From assembly GCF_037948395.1 (NCBI RefSeq), contig NZ_CP149940.1:3658001-3722000 (forward strand): 64,000 bases of DNA, given 5' to 3'. This DNA comes from Serratia nevei. GTDB lineage: Bacteria; Pseudomonadota; Gammaproteobacteria; Enterobacterales; Enterobacteriaceae. A model generated the notes under the pieces. It ran no database searches. It had not been told where the DNA came from and saw nothing but the letters and a program-made list of their open reading frames with translations. This document shows, one piece after another, positions 17,610 to 26,112 of this stretch. Position 1 is the stretch's first letter. Each line of letters starts with the position of its first letter. A program made the translations under genes and the position numbers.

Positions 17610-18383
17610 TTACTTCAACGCGCCGGACAGGAACTGCTGCAGGCGCGGGCTTTTGGGGTTGCCGAACAGCTCGGCCGGCGGCCCCTGCTCTTCAATCAAC
17701 CCTTTGTGCAGGAAGATCACGTGGTTGGAAACGTGGCGCGCAAACTCCATTTCGTGCGTCACCACCACCATGGTTTTCCCCTCTTCCGCCAGCTTCTGCA
17801 TGATACGCAGCACCTCGCCCACCAGCTCGGGATCCAGCGCCGACGTCGGCTCGTCAAACAGCAGCACTTCCGGCTCCATCGCCAACGCGCGGGCGATAGA
17901 AACACGCTGCTGCTGGCCGCCCGACAGGTGCACCGGGTATTTGCCGCGCGCCCGCTCATCGATACCCACCTTATCCAGATAGCGAACCGCGCGCTCATGC
18001 GCTTCGGCCTTGCTCAGCCCCAGCACCTGCACCGGCGCCTCCATCACGTTCTCGAGCACCGTCATGTGGCTCCACAGATTGAAATGCTGGAACACCATGG
18101 TCAGGCGGGTGCGCAGCAGCTGCAGCTGCTTCTTGTCGAACACCTTCAGCTGGCCGTCTTTGTCGCGCACCATGCGAATGTCTTCGTTGTTCAGGCTGAT
18201 CGAGCCTTCGCTCGGCTTCTCGAGGAAGTTGATGCAGCGCAGAAAGGTACTTTTGCCGGAGCCGGAGGAGCCGATGATGCTGATCACATCCCCGGCGTTG
18301 GCCGCCAGCGAGACACCCTTCAGCACTTCGTGGTCGCCATAGCGTTTATGCAGTTCCGTGACGGCTAATTTATTCTCAGACAT
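17610..18383 (-). CDS. hisP: Histidine/basic amino acid ABC transporter ATP-binding protein HisP
   Basis: ATPase subunit of the HisJ-QMP importer for L-histidine and, through related binding proteins, Lys/Arg/Orn. In the 257-residue reading from MSENKLAV, Walker A is GSSGSGKST (residues 38-46), the signature LSGGQQQR and Walker B VLLFDEP with switch His in VVTHEMEFA are all intact. The start at 18383 was preferred to an in-frame ATG six codons upstream because it gives the conserved family length. It is the last gene of the hisJQMP order and begins 21 bases after hisM. Confidence 0.96.
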   Translation of the reverse strand: MSENKLAVTELHKRYGDHEVLKGVSLAANAGDVISIIGSSGSGKSTFLRCINFLEKPSEGSISLNNEDIRMVRDKDGQLKVFDKKQLQLLRTRLTMVFQHFNLWSHMTVLENVMEAPVQVLGLSKAEAHERAVRYLDKVGIDERARGKYPVHLSGGQQQRVSIARALAMEPEVLLFDEPTSALDPELVGEVLRIMQKLAEEGKTMVVVTHEMEFARHVSNHVIFLHKGLIEEQGPPAELFGNPKSPRLQQFLSGALK

Positions 18384-18404
18384 GGTTTTTCTTCCCGTCA
18401 TTTA

Positions 18405-19109
18405 TCAGTGACTAACGTGTGCCATCCAGCGTCTTTCAGCCTTGCGGAACAGGCTGATTAACACGTAGGAGATGATCAGGTACAGCACCGCCGCGATGCC
18501 GAAGGCGTAGAACGGCTGATAGGTCGCGGCGTTGATGTCGCGCGCGATCTTCAGCAGATCCGGCACGGTGGCGGTAAACGCCAGCGCGGTGGAGTGCAGC
18601 ATCAGGATCACTTCGTTGCTGTAAGCCGGCAGCGCGGTGCGCAGCGCCGAAGGTAAAATGATGCAGCGATACATCTTGAAGCGCGAGAAACCGTAGGCGT
18701 TGGCGGCCTCGATTTCACCGTGCGGCACCGAGCGGATGGCCCCGGCGAAGATCTCGGTGGTATAGGCGCAGGTGTTGAGCGTCAGCGCCAGGATGGTGCA
18801 GTTGAGCCCGCTGCGGAAAAACGCGTTGAGAAACTCGCTGCCGCGCACGATCTCAAGGCTGTACATGCCGGAGTAGAACACCAGCAGCTGCACGTACAGC
18901 GGCGTACCGCGAAACACATAGGTGTAGAGCCACACCGGGAAACGCACCCAGCGGATGGAAGAGACGCGCGCCACCGCCATCGGGATCGCCAGCAGCCCGC
19001 CCATCACCACCGAGGCGATCAGCAGCCACAGCGTTACCGCCACGCCGGTGAAGCGGTAGCCGTCGCTCCACAGCAGCGACTGCCAATACTGTTGCAGGAT
19101 GTCGATCAT
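18405..19109 (-). CDS. hisM: Histidine ABC transporter permease HisM
   Basis: A 234-residue inner-membrane permease with about five membrane helices. The BPD_transp_1 coupling segment is EIEAANAYGFSRFKMYRCIILPSALRTALP. It pairs with HisQ to form the channel energised by two HisP subunits. Its ATG overlaps the hisQ stop by 4 bases (ATGA), so the two permeases are translationally coupled. Confidence 0.95.
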   Translation of the reverse strand: MIDILQQYWQSLLWSDGYRFTGVAVTLWLLIASVVMGGLLAIPMAVARVSSIRWVRFPVWLYTYVFRGTPLYVQLLVFYSGMYSLEIVRGSEFLNAFFRSGLNCTILALTLNTCAYTTEIFAGAIRSVPHGEIEAANAYGFSRFKMYRCIILPSALRTALPAYSNEVILMLHSTALAFTATVPDLLKIARDINAATYQPFYAFGIAAVLYLIISYVLISLFRKAERRWMAHVSH

Positions 19110-19792
19110 AGCTCGGCCCTCTTGACGCCCAGTGAGTAACGCCGTTCAAGCCACAGCAGCACGCCGTTGGAAACGGTAGTGAAGATCAGGTAAACCACGC
19201 CGGCCACGATGGCAAAGAAGAACGGCTGATAGGTGCCTTTCCCCGCCAGCTGCGTGGCTTTCACCACGTCGTTCAGGCCAAGGATCGACACCAGCGCCGT
19301 CGCCTTCAGGATCACCTGCCAGTTGTTGCCGATGCCCGGCAAGGCGAAACGCATCATCGCCGGGAACAGAATGCGCCGGAAGATCTGCGCGCCGCTGAAG
19401 CCGTAGGCCGTCGCCGCTTCGATCTGCCCTTTCGGCACCGCCAGATAGGCGCCGCGGAAGGTCTCGGTAAAATAAGCGCCGTAGATAAAGCCGAGGGTAA
19501 TGATGCCGGCGCCGAGCGGATCGATATCGATCTGCGCGAAGCCCAGCAGCGTGGTGATATTGTTCAGCGCGATCTGCAAACCGTAAAAGATCAGCAGCAT
19601 CAGCACCAGATCGGGCACGCCGCGGATCAGCGTGGTATAGGCGCCGAACAGGCCGGAGATAAAGGGGTTATGAGACAGTTTGCCACCGGCGCCGATCAGA
19701 CCGATCACCACCGCCAGCACCACGGAACTGAGGGCCAGCTCCAACGTCACCAGAGCCCCCTCGAAAATCAGTTGGGAATAGCCTTGCAGCAT
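19106..19792 (-). CDS. hisQ: Histidine ABC transporter permease HisQ
   Basis: A 228-residue inner-membrane permease with the coupling motif GQIEAATAYGFSGAQIFRRILFPAMMRFALPG. The N terminus MLQGYSQLIFEGALVTLELALSSV is typical of HisQ/ArtQ. It has an AGGG ribosome site and follows hisJ after 82 bases that contain a strong hairpin, which may set lower expression than the binding protein. Confidence 0.95.
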   Translation of the reverse strand: MLQGYSQLIFEGALVTLELALSSVVLAVVIGLIGAGGKLSHNPFISGLFGAYTTLIRGVPDLVLMLLIFYGLQIALNNITTLLGFAQIDIDPLGAGIITLGFIYGAYFTETFRGAYLAVPKGQIEAATAYGFSGAQIFRRILFPAMMRFALPGIGNNWQVILKATALVSILGLNDVVKATQLAGKGTYQPFFFAIVAGVVYLIFTTVSNGVLLWLERRYSLGVKRAEL

Positions 19793-19825
19793 CTACTTCA
19801 CCCTGTGGTCTAGGATCCGAACCAT

Positions 19826-19847
19826 CGGGGCCGGCGCACCGGCCCCG
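19826..19847 (-). repeat. REP-like hairpin between hisJ and hisQ
   Basis: CGGGGCCGG and CCGGCCCCG form a perfect 9-bp GC stem with a four-base loop and no T-run. In Salmonella a REP element at exactly this place stabilises hisJ mRNA; this hairpin probably does the same job, though I cannot test whether it belongs to a repeated family. Confidence 0.6.
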
Positions 19848-19874
19848 CAGTCACAGCATGGAACGGGAAGCGGA

Positions 19875-20657
19875 TTACCCGCCGTAGACGTCAAAGTCGA
19901 AGTACTTTTTCGCGTATTTGTCGTAGGTGCCGTCTTTACGCATCTCGGCGAAGGCTTTGTCCAGCGCCGCTTTCAGCTCGGTATCGGTCTTGCGCAGCCC
20001 CATGCCGGTGCCGACGCCGAAGAACTTGTCATCCTTCACCGATTCGCCGGCGAACGCATAGTCTTTGCCCGGCGGCTGTTTCAGGAAGCCGTCGCTGCCC
20101 GCCACTTCATCCTGGAAGGCGGCATCGATACGGCCGGAGGCCAGGTCGGCATAAGCCAGATCCTGGTTCTGGTAAGGCACAACGGTCACCCCTTTCGGCT
20201 GCCACATGGCGTTGGCGTAGGCTTCCTGGGTGGTGCCCTGCAGCACGCCCACGCTCTTGCCTTTCAGCGCTTCGGCGGTCGGCAGCAGCTTGGAGCCCTT
20301 CGGCGCGATCAGACGCGCGTTGGCGGCATACAGCTTGTCGGTAAAGGCGATTTCCTGCTGGCGTTTTTCAGTGATGGACAGCGAAGAGATAATGGCGTCA
20401 ATCTTCTTCGCCTTGAGGGATGGGATCAGCGCGTCGAAGTCGCTCTCCACGAAGGTGCATTGGGTATTGATGCGTTTGCACAGCTCTTTGGCCAAATCGA
20501 TGTCAAAGCCGACCAGCTCGCCTTTGGCGTTTTTGGATTCAAACGGCGCGTATGTCGGATCGGTGCCAATCTTCAGCGTGGAAGGAATGGCGGCAAAGGC
20601 GCTGCTGGCGGCGCTCAAAGCCAGAACTAACGGCAAAATCAAAACCCGCTTTTTCAT
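19875..20657 (-). CDS. hisJ: Periplasmic histidine/LAO-binding protein HisJ (ArgT-like)
   Basis: A 260-residue periplasmic solute-binding protein. A Sec signal peptide ([22 protein letters not shown], cut near residue 22) is followed by [40 protein letters not shown], which carries the aromatic/acidic ligand pocket and the single disulfide of the family. [33 protein letters not shown] and [18 protein letters not shown] are closest to HisJ, with a few ArgT-like positions ([15 protein letters not shown]). E. coli has argT and hisJ in tandem; only one binding-protein gene is present here. GAGGG precedes the ATG. A sigma-54-type promoter lies upstream. Confidence 0.93.
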   Translation of the reverse strand: MKKRVLILPLVLALSAASSAFAAIPSTLKIGTDPTYAPFESKNAKGELVGFDIDLAKELCKRINTQCTFVESDFDALIPSLKAKKIDAIISSLSITEKRQQEIAFTDKLYAANARLIAPKGSKLLPTAEALKGKSVGVLQGTTQEAYANAMWQPKGVTVVPYQNQDLAYADLASGRIDAAFQDEVAGSDGFLKQPPGKDYAFAGESVKDDKFFGVGTGMGLRKTDTELKAALDKAFAEMRKDGTYDKYAKKYFDFDVYGG

Positions 20658-20721
20658 AAATTACCCTCAAATTGATTTTTTTGATGCCACTACGGGCATT
20701 ACTTTCCCCACCAAATCAATT

Positions 20722-20737
20722 TGCAGTAATCGTGCCA
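20722..20737 (-). promoter_or_regulatory. Sigma-54-type promoter of hisJQMP
   Basis: On the minus strand TGGCACGATTACTGCA has GG and GC at exactly the -24/-12 spacing and matches TGGCAC-N5-TTGCA at all but one position. It lies 65-80 bases upstream of the hisJ ATG, predicting a start near 20711. In enteric bacteria the argT-hisJ region is under NtrC/sigma-54 control, which supports it. Confidence 0.7.
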
Positions 20738-20885
20738 CATTAGGTGCTACGGGCGGAGGGAACGGCTCCGGCCTTCACAATACTGTTTCCTGGGACGATA
20801 ACCGCAAAATTAAATCGGCCGGTCGGGGCCGCGCCACTGGCAACCGCGGTAAGGCGGCGCCATGAAACAGTGAGCGTGATGAAGT

Positions 20886-20902
20886 GGGATCATTATGGTG
20901 CA
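20886..20902 (-). promoter_or_regulatory. NtrC-like enhancer site upstream of hisJ
   Basis: On the minus strand TGCACCATAATGATCCC has a perfect left half-site of the NtrC consensus TGCACCA-N3-TGGTGCA and a degenerate right half (four of seven). It lies about 180 bases upstream of the predicted sigma-54 start, a normal enhancer distance. The gap 20658-20960 otherwise holds no gene. Confidence 0.4.
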
Positions 20903-20960
20903 TACGCCGCCCCAATTCAGTGCGGTGTTGCACAAATGTACCAATTTAGGGATAAAACTG

Positions 20961-21533
20961 TTAATTAGCACCCTGCCAGCGGGTGAACAGGTCGGTCGGC
21001 AGTTCGATATCAAACTGATCGATCACCCGATTGACGGTCTGATCGATGATGTCTTCCACGCTTTTCGGCTGGTGGTAAAACGCCGGCACCGGCGGCATGA
21101 TCACCGCCCCCATCTCCGCCGCCTGGGTCATCAACCGCAGGTGCCCCAAATGCAGCGGCGTTTCCCGCACGCACAGCACCAAACGGCGGCGCTCTTTGAG
21201 CACCACGTCGGCGGCACGGGTCAGCAGCCCGTCGCTGTAGCTGTTGACGATGCCGGACAAGGTTTTGATCGAGCAGGGCAGGATTGCCATGCCCAGGGTC
21301 TTGAAGGAGCCGGAGGAGATGCCGGCGGCGATGTCGCGCGCGTCGTGCACCACATCGGCCAGCGCCTGCACTTCACGCAGGCTGTACGGCGTTTCCAGCG
21401 CCAGCGTCTGTCTTGCCGCGTTGCTCATCACCAAATGGGTTTCCACCTCTGCGACGTCGCGCAAAACCTGCAACAGGCGCACGCCGTAGACAGCGCCGCT
21501 GGCGCCGGAAATGCCGATGATGAGTCGTTTCAT
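20961..21533 (-). CDS. ubiX: Flavin prenyltransferase UbiX
   Basis: Makes the prenylated FMN cofactor used by the UbiD decarboxylase in ubiquinone synthesis. The 190-residue protein shows the flavoprotein motif GISGASGAVYGVRLL near the N terminus, LPCSIKTLSGIVNSYSDGLLTRAADVVLKERRRLVL and the active-site RETPLH segment, ending in MPPVPAFYHQPKSVEDIID. It is the third gene of the cvpA-purF-ubiX unit, 131 bases after purF, with a strong hairpin in between. Confidence 0.96.
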   Translation of the reverse strand: MKRLIIGISGASGAVYGVRLLQVLRDVAEVETHLVMSNAARQTLALETPYSLREVQALADVVHDARDIAAGISSGSFKTLGMAILPCSIKTLSGIVNSYSDGLLTRAADVVLKERRRLVLCVRETPLHLGHLRLMTQAAEMGAVIMPPVPAFYHQPKSVEDIIDQTVNRVIDQFDIELPTDLFTRWQGAN

Positions 21534-21613
21534 GGAAAATGGCCTCTGCCGTAAAAAGTAAGATCAGGCAGACTTTGCCGCAATGGCGAGGGATAAGCAA
21601 GTCAGAGGAGCAA

Positions 21614-21643
21614 GGTGCACCGCCGCAGACGCGGCGATGCACC
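21614..21643 (-). repeat. Hairpin between purF and ubiX
   Basis: GGTGCACCGCCGC and GCGGCGATGCACC form a 13-bp stem with one C/A mismatch around a four-base loop. No T-run follows. It may protect purF mRNA or reduce read-through to ubiX; it looks like a REP-type element, but family membership is untested. Confidence 0.5.
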
Positions 21644-21664
21644 CTGAGGGATCAACGCAGGCGG

Positions 21665-23182
21665 TTAGCCTTCGTTGTGCAGTTCCAGATTTTCCGCTTC
21701 GGTTTGCACCCGCAGCGCCTTGGCGTCGTCGCTGCGCAGCGACTCCAGGTATTCCAGATAGCTTTGGTCGACGTCTTTGGTCACGTAGATGCCGTTGAAC
21801 ACCGAGCATTCGAACTGGGTGATGTCCGGGTTCTCTTCGCGCACCGCTTCGATCAGATCGTCCAGGTCCTGGAAAATCAGCCCGTCGGCGCCGATGATCT
21901 GGCGGATTTCATCTACTTCACGCCCGTGGGCGATCAGTTCGTTGGCGCTCGGCATGTCGATGCCGTAGACGTTCGGGAAGCGCACTTCCGGCGCGGCGGA
22001 AGCCAGATACACGCGCTTGGCGCCCGCTTCGCGCGCCATCTCGACGATCTGTTCCGACGTGGTGCCGCGCACGATGGAATCATCCACCAGCAGCACGTTC
22101 TTGTCGCGGAACTCGGCGCGGTTGGCGTTCAGCTTGCGGCGCACCGACTGGCGACGCGCCTGCTGGCCCGGCATGATGAAGGTGCGGCCGACGTAGCGGT
22201 TCTTCACAAAGCCCTGGCGGTATGGCTTCTCGAGAATGCGCGCGATCTCCAGCGCGATGTCGCAGGAGGTTTCCGGAATCGGGATCACCACGTCGATGTC
22301 CAGATCTTCCCACTCGCGGGCGATCTTCTCACCCAGCTTCTGGCCCATGCGCACGCGGGCGCTGTAGACCGAGATCTTGTCCATAAAGGAGTCCGGGCGC
22401 GCGAAATAAACGTATTCGAACAGGCACGGGTTGGTTTTCGGGTTCTCCGCGCACTGGCGGGTGAACAGCTGGCCCTTGGTGGTGATGTACACCGCTTCGC
22501 CCGGCGCCACGTCGCGCAGGAACTCAAAGCCCAGGGTATCCAGCGCCACGCTCTCGGAGGCCACCATGTACTCGCTGCGGCCATCCTCCAGCGTGCGCTT
22601 GCCGATCACCAGCGGGCGAATGCCGTTCGGGTCGCGGAACGCCAGCAGGCCGTGGCCGATGATCATCGCCACGCAGGCGTAAGCGCCGCGCAGTTGCTGA
22701 TGCATGGCGGCGACCGCGGTAAAGATGTTGTCGGCCTCCAGCGGGTAGTGCGGGAAGCGGTCCAGCTCGCTGGCCAGCACGTTCAGCAGGATTTCCGAGT
22801 CGGAGGTGGTGTTGACATGGCGGCGGCCGCTTTCGAACAGATTTTGGCGCAGCTCATGGGCGTTGGTCAGGTTGCCGTTGTGGGCCAGCGTAATGCCGAA
22901 CGGCGAGTTGACGTAGAAAGGCTGGGCCTCAGAGGCGCTCGAGCTGCCGGCCGTCGGGTAACGCACATGGCCAATGCCCATGTTGCCCTGCAAGCGTTGC
23001 ATATGGCGCGCCTCAAACACATCCTTCACCAGGCCGTTGGCTTTACGCAAACGGAACCCGTTGTGGGCGTCAATGGTGACGATGCCTGCGGCATCCTGGC
23101 CACGGTGCTGAAGCACCGTCAGCGCATCATAAATCGACTGGTTTACCGGCATGAAACCGGCGATACCGACAATACCGCACAT
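21665..23182 (-). CDS. purF: Amidophosphoribosyltransferase PurF
   Basis: Catalyses PRPP + glutamine to 5-phosphoribosylamine, the first committed step of purine synthesis. The protein (505 residues, equal to E. coli) begins [10 protein letters not shown], so Met removal exposes the nucleophilic Cys of the Ntn glutaminase domain (about 1-230). The phosphoribosyltransferase domain has the PRPP motif [18 protein letters not shown] and the metal/flexible-loop region. AGGAA lies upstream of the ATG. It follows cvpA by 21 bases, under the PurR box. Confidence 0.97.
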   Translation of the reverse strand: MCGIVGIAGFMPVNQSIYDALTVLQHRGQDAAGIVTIDAHNGFRLRKANGLVKDVFEARHMQRLQGNMGIGHVRYPTAGSSSASEAQPFYVNSPFGITLAHNGNLTNAHELRQNLFESGRRHVNTTSDSEILLNVLASELDRFPHYPLEADNIFTAVAAMHQQLRGAYACVAMIIGHGLLAFRDPNGIRPLVIGKRTLEDGRSEYMVASESVALDTLGFEFLRDVAPGEAVYITTKGQLFTRQCAENPKTNPCLFEYVYFARPDSFMDKISVYSARVRMGQKLGEKIAREWEDLDIDVVIPIPETSCDIALEIARILEKPYRQGFVKNRYVGRTFIMPGQQARRQSVRRKLNANRAEFRDKNVLLVDDSIVRGTTSEQIVEMAREAGAKRVYLASAAPEVRFPNVYGIDMPSANELIAHGREVDEIRQIIGADGLIFQDLDDLIEAVREENPDITQFECSVFNGIYVTKDVDQSYLEYLESLRSDDAKALRVQTEAENLELHNEG

Positions 23183-23203
23183 GTTGTCTTTTCCTCATCA
23201 GCG

Positions 23204-23704
23204 CTACCGCCCCGGCAATTGGGTCGGCAAGAAACTCGACGTGCTCTGCAGGTAGTCAAAGAACCACCTGATGACGTAACTGAACTGGGGAATGAGCTGC
23301 GACTGTTTCCAGTCGGCGCTTTGTGAGAAGCCGGTAAAGGTGTCCAGGAAGAACAGGATCGCCGCGACGATCAACACTCCGCGCAGCGCGCCGAAGCAGA
23401 TGCCCAACACGCGGTCGGTGCCCGACAACCCGGTTTTCTCTACCAGTGAGCTAATCACATAGTTAACAATAGCCCCTACGATCAAGGTCGCGATGAACAA
23501 AATCGCGATCGCGATGCCGTTTCGCACCAGTTCATCTTCAAAACGAGTGAAATAGACCGCAAGGTAAGAGTAGAAATGGCTGGCAACAAAAAACGCACAT
23601 CCCCATGTCACAAGTGACAATGCTTCGCGAACAAACCCTCGGATCAGGCTCACCAGAGCCGAAAATCCAATCACCGCTATAATGACGTAATCAATCCAGA
23701 CCAT
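23204..23704 (-). CDS. cvpA: CvpA family inner-membrane protein
   Basis: A 166-residue protein with four predicted membrane helices (near residues 5-22, 30-50, 63-86 and 101-123). CvpA is needed for colicin V production or export in E. coli and for envelope tolerance in pathogens; the molecular activity is unknown. MVWIDYVIIAVIGFSALVSLIRGFVREALSL is the typical start, and the charged loop SSLVEKTGLSGTDRVLGICFG is conserved. It heads the cvpA-purF-ubiX transcript behind a PurR box. Confidence 0.95.
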   Translation of the reverse strand: MVWIDYVIIAVIGFSALVSLIRGFVREALSLVTWGCAFFVASHFYSYLAVYFTRFEDELVRNGIAIAILFIATLIVGAIVNYVISSLVEKTGLSGTDRVLGICFGALRGVLIVAAILFFLDTFTGFSQSADWKQSQLIPQFSYVIRWFFDYLQSTSSFLPTQLPGR

Positions 23705-23762
23705 GAACTATTCCAATGATGAATCGCCCCTGCATCCAATTCGCGGCGAATTCTAACAGAAA

Positions 23763-23778
23763 AAGAAAACGTTTGCGT
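23763..23778 (-). promoter_or_regulatory. PurR box upstream of cvpA-purF
   Basis: On the minus strand ACGCAAACGTTTTCTT fits the 16-base PurR consensus ANGCAANCGNTTNCNT at every defined position. It lies 59 bases upstream of the cvpA ATG, matching the known purine repression of this operon. Confidence 0.85.
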
Positions 23779-23801
23779 AGGGGATTTCCTACCACGTTAC
23801 A

Positions 23802-23838
23802 AATAAAAAGCGGCGATCAAAAAATTCCCAATCGCCGC
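23802..23838 (-). terminator. Terminator after dedD
   Basis: On the minus strand GCGGCGAT...ATCGCCGC (8-bp stem, 13-base loop) is followed by TTTTTATT. A second GC hairpin without T-run (GGGGCGCA/TGCGCCCC, 23909-23930) lies closer to the dedD stop. They separate the folC-dedD transcript from cvpA. Confidence 0.7.
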
Positions 23839-23938
23839 GCCTACATAGGTGATTTCGCCTGTAAAAGGCGCGGTTTTTCTCGCTTTCTCTCCACCACTCC
23901 TTAATTCAGGGGCGCATCGTGCTGCGCCCCCGCGGGGT

Positions 23939-24655
23939 TTAACGGCCGTACGGCTTCACCTGCCCGCTCAGCCCGCTGATCGAGTTCAGCGACGGCAGCG
24001 CCGCCTGCAGCTTCTGCTTGGAAGCGTCCGGGCCAACGTAGATGCGGGTGATCTGCCCCTGCACCGGCGTTGACGGCACGGTAAAGGCGCGATAGCCCGA
24101 GAGGCGCAGCGAGGCGACAATCTCGTTCGCCTTGGCGGCGTTTTTCAACGCCCCGAGCTGCACGACATAGGCTTGTCCAGCCGGCGCTTTTTCTTCCGCC
24201 GGTTTCGGCTGCGGTGCCGGTTCAGGCTTCGGCGTCGGTTCAGGTTTCGGTTCCGGCTTCGGCGCCGGCTTCGGCTTCACTTCTACCGGTTTGGTTTCTA
24301 CCGGTTTCGGCTTGGGCTGCGGCACCGGTTGAGGACGCGTTTCGACCGGCGGCGGTGCCACCTGCGTCGGCTGCTGGGCAGTCTGCCGCGCCGCCTGTTG
24401 CGCCGCCGCTTCGTTGGCCGCCTGCTGCTCGACCAGCGCGCCCGCCCCTTCCGGCGGCTGTGCCGGCAGCGGCTGCGTCACCGGCGGCAGCACGTCGTTC
24501 TCTTCGACATCGCCCGCCTTCGGCACCAACGGAATGGCCGCGAATTCATCCTCGTAATGCTTCTTTTTGCCGTCCAGCAGCCCTGGCAGGATGATTACCC
24601 CCAGCGCCACCAGAATCACGGTTCCGACCAGTCGGTTCTGAAATTTACTCGCCAC
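23939..24655 (-). CDS. dedD: Cell-division SPOR protein DedD
   Basis: A 238-residue septal-ring protein. An N-terminal membrane helix (VGTVILVALGVIILPGLL, about residues 10-27) anchors it in the inner membrane. A long Pro/Lys/Glu-rich periplasmic linker with KPxP-type repeats (about 95-158) follows. The C-terminal SPOR domain (about 160-238, AYVVQLGALKNAAKANEIVASLR) binds denuded peptidoglycan glycan at the septum. The start is a GTG immediately after the folC stop codon, with GGGGAG upstream. Confidence 0.95.
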   Translation of the reverse strand: MASKFQNRLVGTVILVALGVIILPGLLDGKKKHYEDEFAAIPLVPKAGDVEENDVLPPVTQPLPAQPPEGAGALVEQQAANEAAAQQAARQTAQQPTQVAPPPVETRPQPVPQPKPKPVETKPVEVKPKPAPKPEPKPEPTPKPEPAPQPKPAEEKAPAGQAYVVQLGALKNAAKANEIVASLRLSGYRAFTVPSTPVQGQITRIYVGPDASKQKLQAALPSLNSISGLSGQVKPYGR

Positions 24656-25921
24656 TCACACTCCCCGCATCTCGTCTAACGCCGCCATCACCTGCGCCAC
24701 GGTGTGGAACGATCCACAGACGATCACAATATCCTGTTTATCAGCATCCTGCATAGCCTGCCGCCAGGCAGTTTCGACATCATTAAAGCGGCGCGGTTCC
24801 GTCAGATGTTGCGCCAGCTGTTCGACGCTGGCGCCACGCGGCCCGTCGAGCGGTGCGCAGTACCATTCATCCACCTGCTCGCTGAGGCAGGCCAGCGTGC
24901 CGGCGATGTCTTTGTCCGACAGCATGCCCACCACCGCGCGCACCTTGCCGCCGTCGCGCGGCAGTTTGGCCAGGCGCCCGGCCAGATAGCCGGCGGCGTG
25001 CGGGTTGTGCGCCACGTCGAGGATCAGCGTCGGCTCCCGCCGCACGATCTGGAAACGCCCCGGCAGCGTCGCCTGTTGCAGCCCGGTGAAGATCGCGCGT
25101 TCGTCGATTTCCAGCGGGGAGCAGTTCAGCGCCGCCAGCGCGGTAGCGGCGTTGGCCAGCGGTACGTTCGGCGTCGGCAGATCGGTCAGCAGCGTGTCGC
25201 CGCCCTGCCACTGCCAGCGATCGCCCTGCTCGCTGAAGCTCCAGGCTTCGCCGCGGCGATACAGCGGCGCGCCCAGCGTTTCGGCAACCTGACGAATGCT
25301 GTCCGGCATGTCGGGTTCGCCCACCACCGCCGGCTTGCCGCTGCGGAAAATGCCGGCCTTCTCGCGGCCGATGCTTTCGCGATCGTTGCCCAGCCAGTCG
25401 GTGTGATCGAGCGCGATGCTGGTGATCACCGCCACGCTCGGATCGACGATGTTGGTGGCGTCGAGACGCCCGCCCAGCCCCACTTCCAGGATCACCACGT
25501 CGAGCCGCGCCTGTTTGAACAGCTGCAGCGCCGACAGGGTGCCGAATTCGAAATAGGTCAGCGACGTTTCGCCGCGGCCGGCTTCAATGGCGGCGAACGA
25601 GCGGCTGTGCTCCGCTTCGCTCAGCTCTTCCCCCTGAATGCGCACGCGTTCGGTATAGCGCACCAGATGCGGCGAACTGTAGACGCCGACGCGCAGGCCG
25701 GCGGCCAGCAGAATGGCTTCGAGGGTACGACAGGTGGTGCCTTTGCCGTTGGTGCCGGCAACGGTGAACACCGTGGGAGCGGGGGTCAGTAAATCCAGAT
25801 GCGCCGCGACGCGCTGTACGCGCTCAAGGCCGAGTTCGATCGCCTGGCTGTGCAGACGTTCCAGATAATAAAGCCACGAGCTCAATGGCGACGTGGCTTG
25901 GGGAATTTGGTGGTTTTGCAT
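24656..25921 (-). CDS. folC: Bifunctional dihydrofolate synthase / folylpolyglutamate synthase FolC
   Basis: Adds L-Glu to dihydropteroate and extends polyglutamate tails on folates. The P-loop FTVAGTNGKGTTCRTLEAIL is near residue 51, the EVGLGGRLDATN loop and the LDHTDWLG segment are intact, and the C-terminal Mur ligase domain begins near VAHNPHAA. I chose ATG 25921 (MQNHQIPQATSPLSSW, 421 residues) because GGGA precedes it and the length matches E. coli (422); an ATG nine codons upstream is possible. It is coupled to dedD without a gap. Confidence 0.95.
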   Translation of the reverse strand: MQNHQIPQATSPLSSWLYYLERLHSQAIELGLERVQRVAAHLDLLTPAPTVFTVAGTNGKGTTCRTLEAILLAAGLRVGVYSSPHLVRYTERVRIQGEELSEAEHSRSFAAIEAGRGETSLTYFEFGTLSALQLFKQARLDVVILEVGLGGRLDATNIVDPSVAVITSIALDHTDWLGNDRESIGREKAGIFRSGKPAVVGEPDMPDSIRQVAETLGAPLYRRGEAWSFSEQGDRWQWQGGDTLLTDLPTPNVPLANAATALAALNCSPLEIDERAIFTGLQQATLPGRFQIVRREPTLILDVAHNPHAAGYLAGRLAKLPRDGGKVRAVVGMLSDKDIAGTLACLSEQVDEWYCAPLDGPRGASVEQLAQHLTEPRRFNDVETAWRQAMQDADKQDIVIVCGSFHTVAQVMAALDEMRGV

Positions 25922-26112
25922 GAGTCCCATCACTGAACTTGGGTTCATTAATCCATCAGGGCACCACCCTCACCGCGGTAAAGGCGATGCGCTTCGTGAC
26001 TGCCGCCAGCCTGCAAACCGCAGCGAGATGGGCTGCGGCCGGCAGGGAACGGGCATCAGCCGTCACTTAGCCACAAAGTGGCGGCTGAACCCGGGCGGGA
26101 TCTGTCTTTGCC

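Noticed and set aside
21539..23326. A 595-codon open frame on the plus strand opposite purF, and similar long frames opposite yfbS (27-1256), ackA, pta, folC, hisP, scsB and others
   Set aside because: They are antisense shadows in GC-rich coding DNA: extreme His/Arg/Gln/Ala composition, no ribosome sites, and full overlap with well-recognised conserved genes.
26041..26112. Possible terminator between accD and folC (CAGCCG...CGGCTG)
   Set aside because: The stem is short, the loop is long and no T-run follows, so it is not listed as a feature.
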